A stretch of DNA of 64,000 nt from AP-15 sp963833745. Its GTDB lineage: Bacteria; Pseudomonadota; Alphaproteobacteria; ATCC43930; CGMCC-115725. Numbering within the stretch: position 1 is the stretch's first letter; the number at the start of each line of letters is the position of its first letter. The stretch is from the NCBI GenBank assembly GCA_963833745.1, contig CAWHZD010000005.1, forward strand, positions 1-64,000, written 5' to 3'. A program made the position numbers and the translations under genes. Shown here piece by piece: positions 22,961 to 31,638 of the stretch. The notes under the pieces are model-generated. The model saw nothing but the letters and a program-made list of their open reading frames with translations. It searched no databases and was not told the DNA's origin.

Positions 22961-25303
22961 CTATGTGCCGCGCAACACGACGAGGGCGTCTACCGCCTTT
23001 ACGCCCTGACCTGACGGCAGCACCATCAGCGGGTTGATGTCGAGCTCTGCCAAGTGTCCTTCGAGGTGCATGGCGAGGTGCGAGATGCGCACCAGGGTAT
23101 CCGCGAGCGCCTCGAGGTCCGCCGCTGGCCGGCCGCGAAAGCCCCGGAGCAGCCGGGCTCCTTTGACCTCGGCGATCATCGCCTGTGCCTCCGAGCGGGT
23201 AATGGGGCAGCGCCTGAGGGCGACATCGTTGTAGACCTCGACCATCACGCCGCCGCTGCCGAACAGCAGCACCGGGCCCAATTGCGGGTCGCAATTGACG
23301 CCGATGATAACTTCGACGCCTTCTTTTACCATTTCCTGTACCGACACGCCGAGGATCCGGGCCTGTGGCGCTATCGCATTTGCCGCATCTGCTGCCTCTC
23401 CCATGATGGCGGAGGGAAGGGGTGGGGGTGAGTTCGCCGCCCGCTGCCCGGATCGATTGCCACCGGCACGATCACCCCCTCCCAACCCTCCCCCATCGAG
23501 GGGGAGGGCATTTAAATAGGTCTCGGCGCTGGCGGGCGGCCGTCCGGGGGCTCCCCCATCGAGGGGGAGGGCTTTGAAAGCGTAGGCCTTGGCGCTGGCC
23601 AGGATCTCTGCATAGGCGGTTCGCACTTCTTCTGCATCGCGCAAGTTCAGCCGCACGACCCCGGCCTCTGTCTTGTGCAGGATATCCGGCAAGTCAACCT
23701 TGAGGGCCACCGGAAACCCGAGCTGCTCTGCGGCCGCGACGGCGGCCTCTGGAGAATTCGCCCGGTGCTCGCGCGCACTCCCCACGCCCCAGGCCGCCAG
23801 CAGCTCTTTGCTCTCGGATTCCGAGAGGGTCGGACGCCCCAGGCCAAGAGCCTGGGCGATGGCCTGATCCTGAGGTGCGGTGCGCGGCGGGGCCGCGGCA
23901 AAGCCATCGGCCAAGCGCCGCTCGCGCCACGTATGATACGCGAGGCGGCTCTGCAGGCCTCGGGCCAGTTTGTCCGGCGTGTAGAAGATCGGTATCCGGG
24001 CGTGTTTGAGCTGCGCCAGACCGCTCTCGGCGTCGCGGCTTCCTGTCCACAAGAACACCACGCCCTTGTCGGTCCGGTCGCGCTGGCTGATCACCTGCCG
24101 AGCCTGGGCGTCCGCCCCGGCGCTCGCTACGACGAGCGTCCCCATCCGGGGATCATTGGTCATATGCTCCATGATCTGCGGGAAGGACTCGCTGTTGGCA
24201 AAGCCGGTTACATCGGCAGGATTGGCCGCCCACCCAAAGCCCTTCAGGATCGCGTTGACGCCGTCGCGCGCCTCCTGCCCGAGCGGCGGCAGATCGAGAC
24301 CGGCCTGACCGCACATGTCGGCGGTCAGCGAGCTGACGCCGCCCGAGTGCGACACCACCGCGAGGCCGGGTACCTCGGGCTTAGGGGTGTGGGCGAGGAG
24401 GTGCGCTGTCTCCAGGAGTTCGTCGTAATCCTGGACCCGGATCACCCCGTATTGGGCAAAGATCGCATCGTAGCGGGCGTCAGCACCCGTCAGCGCCGCG
24501 GTATGCGAGCGTGCCGCCTGGGCTCCCAGTTCCGAACGCCCGATTTTGATCAGGACGATCGGCTTGCCGCGCTCCGCTGCGAGCTTTGCCACTTCGAGAA
24601 ACTTATCGGCCCGCTTGAAGCCTTCGACAAAACCGGCAATGACCCGGGTATCCGGGTCGTCGAGCAGATAGCGGGCGAAATCGGTAAAGTCGAGGTCGGC
24701 CTCGTTCCCGGTCGAGATGATGTAGCTGAAGCCGATGCCGTTCTCGACCGCCCGCACCAGGAACGGCCCGAACGCCGTGGCGCCGCTTTGGCATACGAGG
24801 CCGATCGGCCCGGTCAGACCCTCCGCCCCGCGCGAGGAAGCGGTGGCCCAGATGTCGTCTTTGACGTTTGCGAGCCCCAGGCAGTTGGGGCCGCTGATCC
24901 GCATGCCCGAGGTGCTGGCAAAGGCGCCCAATTCGCCCTGTAAATCACGCCGGTCGTCGATGCCGCGCTCGGCGAAGCCGGCCGAGATCACGATCGCCGA
25001 TCCCGCCCCCTTGCGGTGGCTCTCCTCCAGGACATCGAGCACCTGATCCCAGGGCACCACGATGCCCACCACATCGGGGGCCTCGGGCAGGCTCGTCACA
25101 CTCGGGTAGGACTTCACCCCCATGATTTCGTCGTAACGCGGGTTCACGGCATAAACTCGCACCCGGTCTTTGGCCTTGAGCGCCGCCGCCAGAAACCGCC
25201 CGCCATATTGCATCCGCGGCGTGGCACCCACGATCGCAATCGAGCGCGGGTTGAGCATTTTGTGGATCGACGCCATCTGTGGTTCTGTCCAGAACTCCAT
25301 CAT
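22961..25303 (-). CDS. Acyl-CoA synthetase (NDP-forming) with in-frame insertion
   Basis: A 780-residue fusion of alpha (CoA-binding Rossmann; SIAIVGATPRMQYGGRFLAA) and beta (ATP-grasp) halves, as in acetate/acyl-CoA ligases that make acyl-CoA with ATP or ADP. Seen: SGPNCLGLANVKDDIWAT, the central phospho-His region VVSHSGGVSSLTADMCGQAG, ATP-grasp GFPVALKVDLPDILHKTEAG and the C-terminal ELDINPLMVLPSGQG. Between SAKAY and APQARILGVSVQEMV about 70 residues (23369-23580) are not part of the family and come from palindromic repeats. The start at 25303 (MMEFWTEPQ) has AGGGGG close by. Its 3' end recurs as fragments at 15447 and 17127. Confidence 0.9.
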   Translation of the reverse strand: MMEFWTEPQMASIHKMLNPRSIAIVGATPRMQYGGRFLAAALKAKDRVRVYAVNPRYDEIMGVKSYPSVTSLPEAPDVVGIVVPWDQVLDVLEESHRKGAGSAIVISAGFAERGIDDRRDLQGELGAFASTSGMRISGPNCLGLANVKDDIWATASSRGAEGLTGPIGLVCQSGATAFGPFLVRAVENGIGFSYIISTGNEADLDFTDFARYLLDDPDTRVIAGFVEGFKRADKFLEVAKLAAERGKPIVLIKIGRSELGAQAARSHTAALTGADARYDAIFAQYGVIRVQDYDELLETAHLLAHTPKPEVPGLAVVSHSGGVSSLTADMCGQAGLDLPPLGQEARDGVNAILKGFGWAANPADVTGFANSESFPQIMEHMTNDPRMGTLVVASAGADAQARQVISQRDRTDKGVVFLWTGSRDAESGLAQLKHARIPIFYTPDKLARGLQSRLAYHTWRERRLADGFAAAPPRTAPQDQAIAQALGLGRPTLSESESKELLAAWGVGSAREHRANSPEAAVAAAEQLGFPVALKVDLPDILHKTEAGVVRLNLRDAEEVRTAYAEILASAKAYAFKALPLDGGAPGRPPASAETYLNALPLDGGGLGGGDRAGGNRSGQRAANSPPPLPSAIMGEAADAANAIAPQARILGVSVQEMVKEGVEVIIGVNCDPQLGPVLLFGSGGVMVEVYNDVALRRCPITRSEAQAMIAEVKGARLLRGFRGRPAADLEALADTLVRISHLAMHLEGHLAELDINPLMVLPSGQGVKAVDALVVLRGT
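23369..23580 (-). repeat. Palindromic repeat insertion inside the acyl-CoA synthetase gene
   Basis: Two copies of the palindrome CTCCCCCATCGAGGGGGAG (23486-23508 with flanks; 23551-23569) and a related imperfect one near 23398-23425. In the gene's frame they give ALPLDGGAPGRPP and ALPLDGGGLGGGDRAGG, joined by tandem ASAKAY.FK / ASAETYLN units. The insertion is about 210 bases, a multiple of three, and leaves the synthetase frame open. Confidence 0.85.
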
Positions 25304-25317
25304 ACCCCCTGAAAAAG

Positions 25318-25362
25318 CCTGCCCCGTGGGCCTTCAGCCCACGGATTTGATCCGGGGGCAGG
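25318..25362. repeat. Three-way-junction palindrome upstream of acyl-CoA synthetase
   Basis: The outer arms CCTGCCCC and GGGGCAGG enclose hairpin GTGGGC-CTTCA-GCCCAC and hairpin GGAT-TTG-ATCC. It lies 15 bases upstream of the 25303 start. Could be a mobile palindrome, or act on transcription or message stability. Confidence 0.55.
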
Positions 25363-25631
25363 CCGGGGAACGGGGTCCGCCATCGGCTCGGCTAACTCGG
25401 GCGGGCCCGCCCATGCTATACCAAGGGGACGCGAGCGGCCGATATTCCCACATCATTGGCTGAAAGAGAGCGCTTGCGGCACATCCCGCCGGCCGATGCC
25501 GGAAATCGGGGCGTCGGGCGGGGAGATTGCTCAAGACGATAATCGACCGGGTCGAACTCCGTCCGAACGGTCTGCGAATCGGGCGCGCTCTCCACGTTTC
25601 GGCCTGGGCGGTTGCGATATCGGAGACTGTA

Positions 25632-26032
25632 ATGATGACAAAATCGCATTCCATCCTGTGGCCGTTGGCGGACCCGCGGGGTCCGGCGACGAGCGATGGA
25701 GCGTCGACGGATCAGATGGAATTGCCGAAACCGCGGCGGGTGGCGCGTGGGCGGCCATTCGCGCGAGGCGAGGCGGGAAATCCCGGCGGCCGGCCGGCGG
25801 GCGGGCGCGCAACCGCAAGACCCTGGCCGCGGCGGCGCTCGCCGACGCCGTCATCACGCCCGGCGAGGGGGAAGCCATCGCGCGGATCGTCGACACTTTT
25901 GTCCGGGCGATCGAAACCAGCGACTTCGAACGGCGCCTGAAGGCGCTCGAGGGCGAAGACGCCGCGGACCGGGCATGGCGGGTTCCGACACGCTCGGTCG
26001 AATATTCAACGTCAGCGCGGGTTTTGCTGTAG
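25632..26032 (+). pseudogene. DUF5681-like protein with frameshift
   Basis: The first frame (MMTKSHSILWPLADPRGPAT ... PKPRRVARGRPFARGEAGNP, GGRPAGG) carries the DUF5681 signature F..G.SGNPGGRP. After a one-base slip near 25800 in a run of GGCGGGCGGGCG, the other frame continues ARNRKTLAAAALADAVITPG, EGEAIARIVDTFVRAIETSD and ends at 26032. DUF5681 proteins are often phage- or island-associated and their role is unknown. No other phage gene is near. It stands alone after a 330-base gap. Confidence 0.6.
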
Positions 26033-26319
26033 ATGCGCTGTATTTTTAGCAGGTAAATCGGAGTCATATCAATCAAAAGTTGGGTGGTGGGCAGTGTGAC
26101 CGGGTGCCGAGGGGCGACGAGAACCGGAAGAATCTCCCGAGGCTCGCCGCCAGCCCAGAAAATCAGCGTTGCGCGCCGGCGGCGGTCGCGGCTGTTGACC
26201 CGATTGGCGGATGCCTTGATCCTCGCGTCGGCACGCATATCGTCGGCCGCCCTACCGGCCGGGGCATATGCGACGGCGGCGCCTTCCGGCCCGCCGTCTG
26301 AGATCACGGGAGGGACGGC

Positions 26320-27522
26320 ATGAGCGGGCGCGTCTTCGACGGGTTGAAGGTGATCGACTGTGCCAGCTTTATCGCCGGCCCGGCGGCGGCGACGGTGATG
26401 TCGGATTTCGGCGCCGGGGTCGTAAAAATCGAGCCGCCAGGGGCGGGCGACCCGTACCGCCGCCGCGCCCAGCCGCCGATCGGGCCGGGGCTCGCGAGCA
26501 ACCCCGGCTTTGTGCTCGACGGCCGCAACAAGCGCAGCCTGGCGCTCGACCTGCGGCTGCCGGAAGGGCAGGCGGTGCTGCGCCGGCTCGTCGCCGAGGC
26601 CGATGTGTTCATCACCAACTACCCGCCGCCGGTGCGCCGCAGGCTCGGCATCACCTACGACGAACTGGCGCCGCTCAACGAGCAGCTGATCTATGCCTCG
26701 TTCACCGGCTATGGCGAAACCGGCCCCGAGGCCGACAAGCCGGGCTTTGACGCGACCGCGTGGTGGGCGCGCTCCGGGCTGATGCATTTGGTGCGCGCCG
26801 GCGAGGAGGCGGCTCCGGCGCGGTCGTTGCCGGGGATGGGTGACCATCCCTCGGCGATGGGCACCTATGGCGCGATCGTCACCGCCCTCTACCAGCGCGA
26901 GCGCACCGGCAAGGGCGCCTATGTCGGCTCGTCACTGCTGGCAAACGGGTTGTGGGCCAACGGCTGCTCGGTGCAGGCCGCGTTGTGCGGTGAAAAGGTC
27001 GTGCCGCAGCCGCCGCGCGAACGTGGCGTCAATGGGTTGAGGATCCATTACCGCTGTCGCGACAATCGCTGGATTCTGCTGTCGATCGCCGCCGACGAAT
27101 GGCGCTGGGACAAGTTCAAGTCCTGCATGGCGTCGGACGCTCTCGACGACCCGCGCTTTGCGACCTCGGCGTCGCGCGAGGCCCATGCCCGGGTGCTGAT
27201 CCCGATCCTCGACGACATCTTCGCCAGCCGCGACCAGGCCGAATGGCGCGGCATTCTCGACGAGGCCGGGCTGATTTTCGGCATCGTCGCCGACATGGAC
27301 GAGATCCACGAGGACGAGCAGATCCTCGCCAGCGAGGCGTTGGTGCGGTTCACCGACGGCAGCTCCTTGACCGTCAACAGCCCGTTGTGGATCGCCGGCC
27401 AGCAAAAACTGCCGCCGCGGCCCGCGCCAACCGTCGGCCAGCACAGCCAGGAGGTCTTGCGTGAAGCCGGCTATGCCGAAAGCGAAATCCGCGCAATGCG
27501 AGAGGCGAAGGTGATCGGCTGA
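26320..27522 (+). CDS. Class III CoA-transferase (CaiB/BaiF)
   Basis: A 400-residue member of the formyl-CoA/carnitine CoA-transferase family, moving CoA between carboxylic acids through an aspartyl-CoA anhydride. Start FDGLKVIDCASFIAGPAAAT, VVKIEPPGAGDPYRR and LDLRLPEGQAVLRRLVAEAD are family hallmarks; the catalytic Asp is that of PGFDATAWWARSG. The start ATG 26320 has GGGAGGG upstream. It is followed by the amidohydrolase at 27761 on the same strand. It would activate or swap an organic acid in a CoA-dependent degradation route; the substrate is not evident. Confidence 0.92.
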   Translation: MSGRVFDGLKVIDCASFIAGPAAATVMSDFGAGVVKIEPPGAGDPYRRRAQPPIGPGLASNPGFVLDGRNKRSLALDLRLPEGQAVLRRLVAEADVFITNYPPPVRRRLGITYDELAPLNEQLIYASFTGYGETGPEADKPGFDATAWWARSGLMHLVRAGEEAAPARSLPGMGDHPSAMGTYGAIVTALYQRERTGKGAYVGSSLLANGLWANGCSVQAALCGEKVVPQPPRERGVNGLRIHYRCRDNRWILLSIAADEWRWDKFKSCMASDALDDPRFATSASREAHARVLIPILDDIFASRDQAEWRGILDEAGLIFGIVADMDEIHEDEQILASEALVRFTDGSSLTVNSPLWIAGQQKLPPRPAPTVGQHSQEVLREAGYAESEIRAMREAKVIG

Positions 27523-27760
27523 TACGTCGGGCAGGGACCGGTGCTCGACGTTTCGCGGTGAGAGCGGCCGCGGCTTCTTTGACGACGCCGGTGTCTTCGG
27601 GGGAGCGATGGTTCCGCGAGCCCCGCAACCTTGCCGCGTTCGGGACCCTGTGCCGCGCGGCCGTCGAGGACTGTGCCGCATCGCTGATGCCCATGCGGCG
27701 TGCTGGCTGCGGCGGAGCACCAGGTCTAGAATCCGCTTCTGAGTTCGGGAGAGGATTGGC

Positions 27761-29479
27761 ATGTACGATCTGGTGATCCGCGGGGCAACGATTGTCGACG
27801 GTCTCGGGCACGAGCCGCGGCGGGCGGATGTCGCGGTCGAGAAATCGCGTATCGCGGCGATCGGCGAACTTGGTCGGCAGGCCGAGCGCGTCGTCGACGC
27901 CGGCGGGCTGACCCTGATGCCCGGGATCATCGACATCCACACCCATTATGATGCGCAGGTTACCTGGGACCCGACCCTGTCGCCGTCGCCCTCGCTCGGC
28001 GTCACCACCGCGGTGATGGGGAATTGCGGCTTTGGCATCGTCCCGAGCCCACCGGAGTTGCGCGACCTGATCATGCGCAACCTCGCGGTCGTCGAAGGCA
28101 TGGACATCGCCGCGTTGCGCGCCGGCATCAATTGGGAGTTCCGGACGTTCGCCGAATACCTTGCCGCGGTTCGCCGGCGGGCACCCTATGCCAATCTCGC
28201 GGTCTTTGTCGGCCATTCTGCGGTGCGCACCGCGGTCATGGGCGAGGACGCCTCGGTCCGCAAACAGCCGACCCCGGCCGAGCTCGCCGAAATGAAGCGG
28301 CTCGTCGCCGAGGCGATGAACCAGGGTGCGGTCGGGCTCGGCGCGTCCTATTCGCTGAACCATTCCGGCTGGGGCGGGGTGCCGATGCCGTCGACGATCA
28401 GCGAGTTGGGCGAATTCGACGCGCTGGTCGGTGCCATGGGCGAGCGGGGCAGGGGGGTCGTCGAGATCTCGTCCGGACAGCGGCCCGTCGCCGAGATGGA
28501 GGAGATTGCCGGGCGCCATGGCCGCCGCATCTTCATGAGCACCGCACTGGCGCTCTACAACGAGCAATACCCGCGCCGGGCGATCGAGATGTTCGACGCC
28601 TGCGCGGCGGCGCAGGCGCGCGGCAACGGCGTCCACATCCAGATCACCTGCCAGCCGCTGTCGTTCGATTTCACCCTGGCGAGCGCCTACCCGTTCTACA
28701 GCCACGAGGCCTTCGAGCCGATCAAGGCGTTTTCGCCCGATCAGCTCAAATCGGTGTTCCGCGATCCCGGCTTTCGCCAGCGGTTCCGGCAGAACCTGGC
28801 GCAGCCGCGTCCCGGTACGGTGTTCCAGGGCAATTGGAACCGGGTCGTCGTCGCGGTGCCGGCGGTCCCGAAGAATGCCGGGCTCGCCAACCGCAACATT
28901 GCCGACATCGCGCGTGAGCACAGCCGCGACCCGCTCGACGTCATGCTCGATCTCGGCCTCGAAGAGGATCTGCAGACCGCATTTCTCGGCCTGTTCTTCA
29001 ATGCTGTCGACGAAGGCGTTGCCGAGTTGCTCAAACATCCGGCCGGGGTCGTGGCCCTGTCCGACGCCGGCGCGCATCTGATGTATCTGTGCGACGCCGG
29101 GTTTGGGCTTTACCTGCTCGGGCATTGGGTGCGCGAGCGCGGCCTGTTCGACCTGCCGGAGGGCGTGCGCCGGCTGACCAGCCATCAGGCCGGGCTCTAC
29201 GGCATCCCCGGTCGCGGCCGGATCGAGACCGGCGCCTTTGCCGATCTGCTGTTGTTCGACCCGGATAATGTCGGGGTGTCACCGGCCCGCCGGGTTAACG
29301 ATCTGCCGGGCGGCGGCCCGCGCACGATCCGCGACCCGAAGGGCGTCCACGGCGTCTTTGTCAACGGCGTCGAGGTATTCGACGGCCGCCACTATCGCCC
29401 GCTCGCCAAGGGGCCGGGACAAGTGCTCGACCGCTTTGTGCCGACCGGCCCGGCGGCGATCCGAAGCGCGGCGGAGTAA
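27761..29479 (+). CDS. Amidohydrolase, N-acyl-D-amino-acid deacylase-like
   Basis: A 572-residue metal-dependent hydrolase of the amidohydrolase-3 group. MYDLVIRGATIVDGLG and ADVAVEKSRIAAIG are the typical N-terminal beta-sandwich; GIIDIHTHYDAQVTWDP holds the HxH metal pair; TAVMGNCGFGIVPSPPE, ASYSLNHSGW and VALSDAGAHLMYLCDAG (catalytic Asp) match N-acyl-D-amino-acid deacylases (D-aminoacylase), which release D-amino acids from N-acyl derivatives. Start ATG 27761 with GGGAGAGG upstream, 238 bases after the CoA-transferase. The C-terminus closes the beta-sandwich (GRIETGAFADLLLFDPDNVG; VFVNGVEVFDG). Actual substrate may be another cyclic or acylated amide. Confidence 0.88.
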   Translation: MYDLVIRGATIVDGLGHEPRRADVAVEKSRIAAIGELGRQAERVVDAGGLTLMPGIIDIHTHYDAQVTWDPTLSPSPSLGVTTAVMGNCGFGIVPSPPELRDLIMRNLAVVEGMDIAALRAGINWEFRTFAEYLAAVRRRAPYANLAVFVGHSAVRTAVMGEDASVRKQPTPAELAEMKRLVAEAMNQGAVGLGASYSLNHSGWGGVPMPSTISELGEFDALVGAMGERGRGVVEISSGQRPVAEMEEIAGRHGRRIFMSTALALYNEQYPRRAIEMFDACAAAQARGNGVHIQITCQPLSFDFTLASAYPFYSHEAFEPIKAFSPDQLKSVFRDPGFRQRFRQNLAQPRPGTVFQGNWNRVVVAVPAVPKNAGLANRNIADIAREHSRDPLDVMLDLGLEEDLQTAFLGLFFNAVDEGVAELLKHPAGVVALSDAGAHLMYLCDAGFGLYLLGHWVRERGLFDLPEGVRRLTSHQAGLYGIPGRGRIETGAFADLLLFDPDNVGVSPARRVNDLPGGGPRTIRDPKGVHGVFVNGVEVFDGRHYRPLAKGPGQVLDRFVPTGPAAIRSAAE

Positions 29480-29562
29480 GTTGCGGGGCATGAGGCAGCA
29501 TCGCACCGCCGATCACGCTTGACATCACCACCCTTTCTTCCGATCGATCATCGATCGATACT

Positions 29563-30912
29563 ATGGCGGTTCACATTCCGCTCGCGAACGTCAAAATGCC
29601 TGCCGAGGAAACGCCCCCGATGCCGCCCGCCGACGAGGATGCGCCGATAGACCGGGTCAGCGCGGAACCGCCTGCCATCCCGTCCGCCGACGCCGCGGCT
29701 CCAAGCGCCGCCGGCGAGGCTGCGCTGCCAGGCGAACCTTTGCCCGCCGGAGAACCGCACCGGCGGCGACGGCGCCGTCGCCGGCGGCCGCCGCGCGACG
29801 CGGCGTCCGCAGCGGAAACGGACAGGGATCCCACTGTTTTATCGGGCGACGATCGACCGCCCGACACTGAAGCCGCTACGGCTGATCCGGCCGGCGGCGA
29901 CGGGGCTTCGACGCTGAGCCCGCCCTCACAGGCGGCGGATGCGGCTGGCGACCGCCCGCCCCGTCGGCGGCGTCGCCGGCGCCGCCCGCCGCCTGGGGGT
30001 TTGGGTTCTGCGCTGCCTGCCATCGGTACCGCGACGACGACCGGCGAAAGCGACGGTCCGGCGCCGGAAAGCTCCGGCGACGGCGAGGCTGGCGGTGCCG
30101 ACGGCAATGCCGGCGGCGGTTCCAGTCGCGCATTGCTCCGTCTGCGCCTGCCGGTGCGGCAACGACGCCGGCTGTCGCAGCCGCCGGGTCTGCAAAGAGG
30201 AACGGCCGAGGCTGCGCCGACCGATGGCGATGCATCTGCAGGCGAAGCAGCGGCCGGCGTTCCGCGCGCCGAGGGTGAGTTTCCGCGGCGCCGGCGGCGG
30301 CGGCGCCTGCCCCCGCGTACCGGCTCCGTTGTGCCGGCGGGCGAAGGACAACCAGCCGGAGGCGCGCCGCGAGACGCCAATCGACCGCCCTACGCTCGGG
30401 AACGCAACCGGCGCGCCAGCGAGGACGGATCGCGCGAAAGGCAACCTCAGCCGGCTGGGGAGCAGCAACATCGCGGGCCGGGTCGTGGACCAGGTGAGGG
30501 GGACACCAGCGGCGCAAGCCGTCGTGATCGCAACGGCCGTAGTGCACGCGACCGAAATCCGAGCGGTCCGCGAGATGGCCAGCGCGGCAGGGCGCGCGAT
30601 GCCGCACCGCGCCGCGCCGAGCAGAAACTCTACGCGCTCGAAGCGATGGTCGATCGCGGGTTCGAGGATGTCTCCGACGAGGCCGAGGACAGCGGCAGCC
30701 GCCGCGTGCATTGGACAATCGTCAAGCGCACCGTCGCCGACCAGAAAAGCGGCAAGCCGATGTCGGCGACTTATGTGTTGCAGCGCGAGGGTGAAGAAAC
30801 CGAGTTTCCCAATCTCGGCGCCGCCCGCGCCGCCGCCAACAAGACCATTGTCCATCCCGAAAAGCTGACGATGTCAAAAGCCGAGCACGCCGCCGCCAAG
30901 AACAGCAAGTGA
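29563..30912 (+). CDS. Arginine-tract low-complexity protein with conserved C-terminal domain
   Basis: A 449-residue protein in two parts. Residues 1-350 are disordered, Pro/Ala/Glu rich, and carry three tracts of 7-9 consecutive arginines each bounded by prolines (about residues 67-75, 133-141 and 243-249) and a weaker one near 195. Residues about 355-449 form an ordered domain (LYALEAMVDRGFEDVSDEAE, RRVHWTIVKRTVADQKSGKP, FPNLGAARAAANKTIVHPEK). Arg tracts separated by acidic spacers suggest RNA or polyanion binding, as in RNase E C-termini, but I know no assignment. ATG 29563 is preceded by ATCGAT repeats and a weak ribosome-binding site; ATG 29596 is an alternative. Confidence 0.75.
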   Translation: MAVHIPLANVKMPAEETPPMPPADEDAPIDRVSAEPPAIPSADAAAPSAAGEAALPGEPLPAGEPHRRRRRRRRRPPRDAASAAETDRDPTVLSGDDRPPDTEAATADPAGGDGASTLSPPSQAADAAGDRPPRRRRRRRRPPPGGLGSALPAIGTATTTGESDGPAPESSGDGEAGGADGNAGGGSSRALLRLRLPVRQRRRLSQPPGLQRGTAEAAPTDGDASAGEAAAGVPRAEGEFPRRRRRRRLPPRTGSVVPAGEGQPAGGAPRDANRPPYARERNRRASEDGSRERQPQPAGEQQHRGPGRGPGEGDTSGASRRDRNGRSARDRNPSGPRDGQRGRARDAAPRRAEQKLYALEAMVDRGFEDVSDEAEDSGSRRVHWTIVKRTVADQKSGKPMSATYVLQREGEETEFPNLGAARAAANKTIVHPEKLTMSKAEHAAAKNSK

Positions 30913-31030
30913 GCGCCGGCCCGCAGCTGCCGCCTGTGGTCTCGCCTCGCAGGCCTGAGGCGCGCAGGTCTCTTTGAGCCTGGGCGTCCTCGCTGCGCGT
31001 CGGCAGGCTTTCGACCCCGCCGGCGGGGTG

Positions 31031-31618
31031 TCAGGGCGGCAGCAGCGGCTCGCCGCGCATATATTTGCCGCGGCCGAACAGCAGGGTCGGCCTGCTGGTG
31101 TAGGCGTAGCGTTCGACGTGGCCGATAAAGATGATGTGGTCACCGCCGTAGTGCCTGTACTCGTTGCGGCACTCGAAATGCGCGGCGGCGCCGATCAGGA
31201 CCGGGGCGCCGCATTCCGGGATCATGTGGTCGATCTCGGCGAATTTATTGTCGTGGGTGCGGGCGAATTTGTTCGACAGGTCGATCTGGTCGTAAGCGAG
31301 AATGTTCACGACGAAATGCGAGCCTTCCTGAAACGCCGGCAGGCTTTGCGCATAAAGGGAGGCGCTCCACAGCACCAAGGGCGGGGCCAGCGACACCGAG
31401 GTGAACGAGTTCGCGGTCATCCCGTAGAGCCCGCCGTCCTTGTCGCGCGCCGTGATGATCGTGACCCCGGTAGCAAAAGTCCCGAGCGCATTGCGGAAAT
31501 CGCGCGCGTCGAAGCCTTCGCCCGAGGTCGCCTTCACCGGCGCGGCGTGGCTGCCGGGATGCTCGGGCTCGGGAATTTCAAGCTTTGGGGTTGCGGTTTG
31601 CTGGTTATTGTTTCGCAC
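31031..31618 (-). CDS. Flavin reductase of a two-component monooxygenase
   Basis: A 195-residue flavin reductase-like (FMN-binding split barrel) protein. FRNALGTFATGVTIITARDK, GMTANSFTSVSLAPPLVLWS and HFVVNILAYDQIDLSNKFA are the family signature (HpaC/HsaB type); it reduces FMN or FAD with NAD(P)H and passes it to an oxygenase. The GTG start at 31618 lies 20 bases after the stop of the monooxygenase gene, so the two form an operon. The N-terminal 30 residues are an extra Pro/Glu-rich extension. Confidence 0.9.
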   Translation of the reverse strand: MRNNNQQTATPKLEIPEPEHPGSHAAPVKATSGEGFDARDFRNALGTFATGVTIITARDKDGGLYGMTANSFTSVSLAPPLVLWSASLYAQSLPAFQEGSHFVVNILAYDQIDLSNKFARTHDNKFAEIDHMIPECGAPVLIGAAAHFECRNEYRHYGGDHIIFIGHVERYAYTSRPTLLFGRGKYMRGEPLLPP

Positions 31619-31638
31619 GGTCGATCCCCACGATCTGC

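Noticed and set aside
23398..23569. Repeats with spacers as a CRISPR array
   Set aside because: Only two or three palindromes of unequal spacing inside a coding sequence, no cas genes and no uniform spacers.
29926..30868. Alternative 309-codon frames on both strands over the arginine-tract gene
   Set aside because: Shadows created by repeated GC-rich triplets; only the 29563 frame carries the conserved C-terminal domain.
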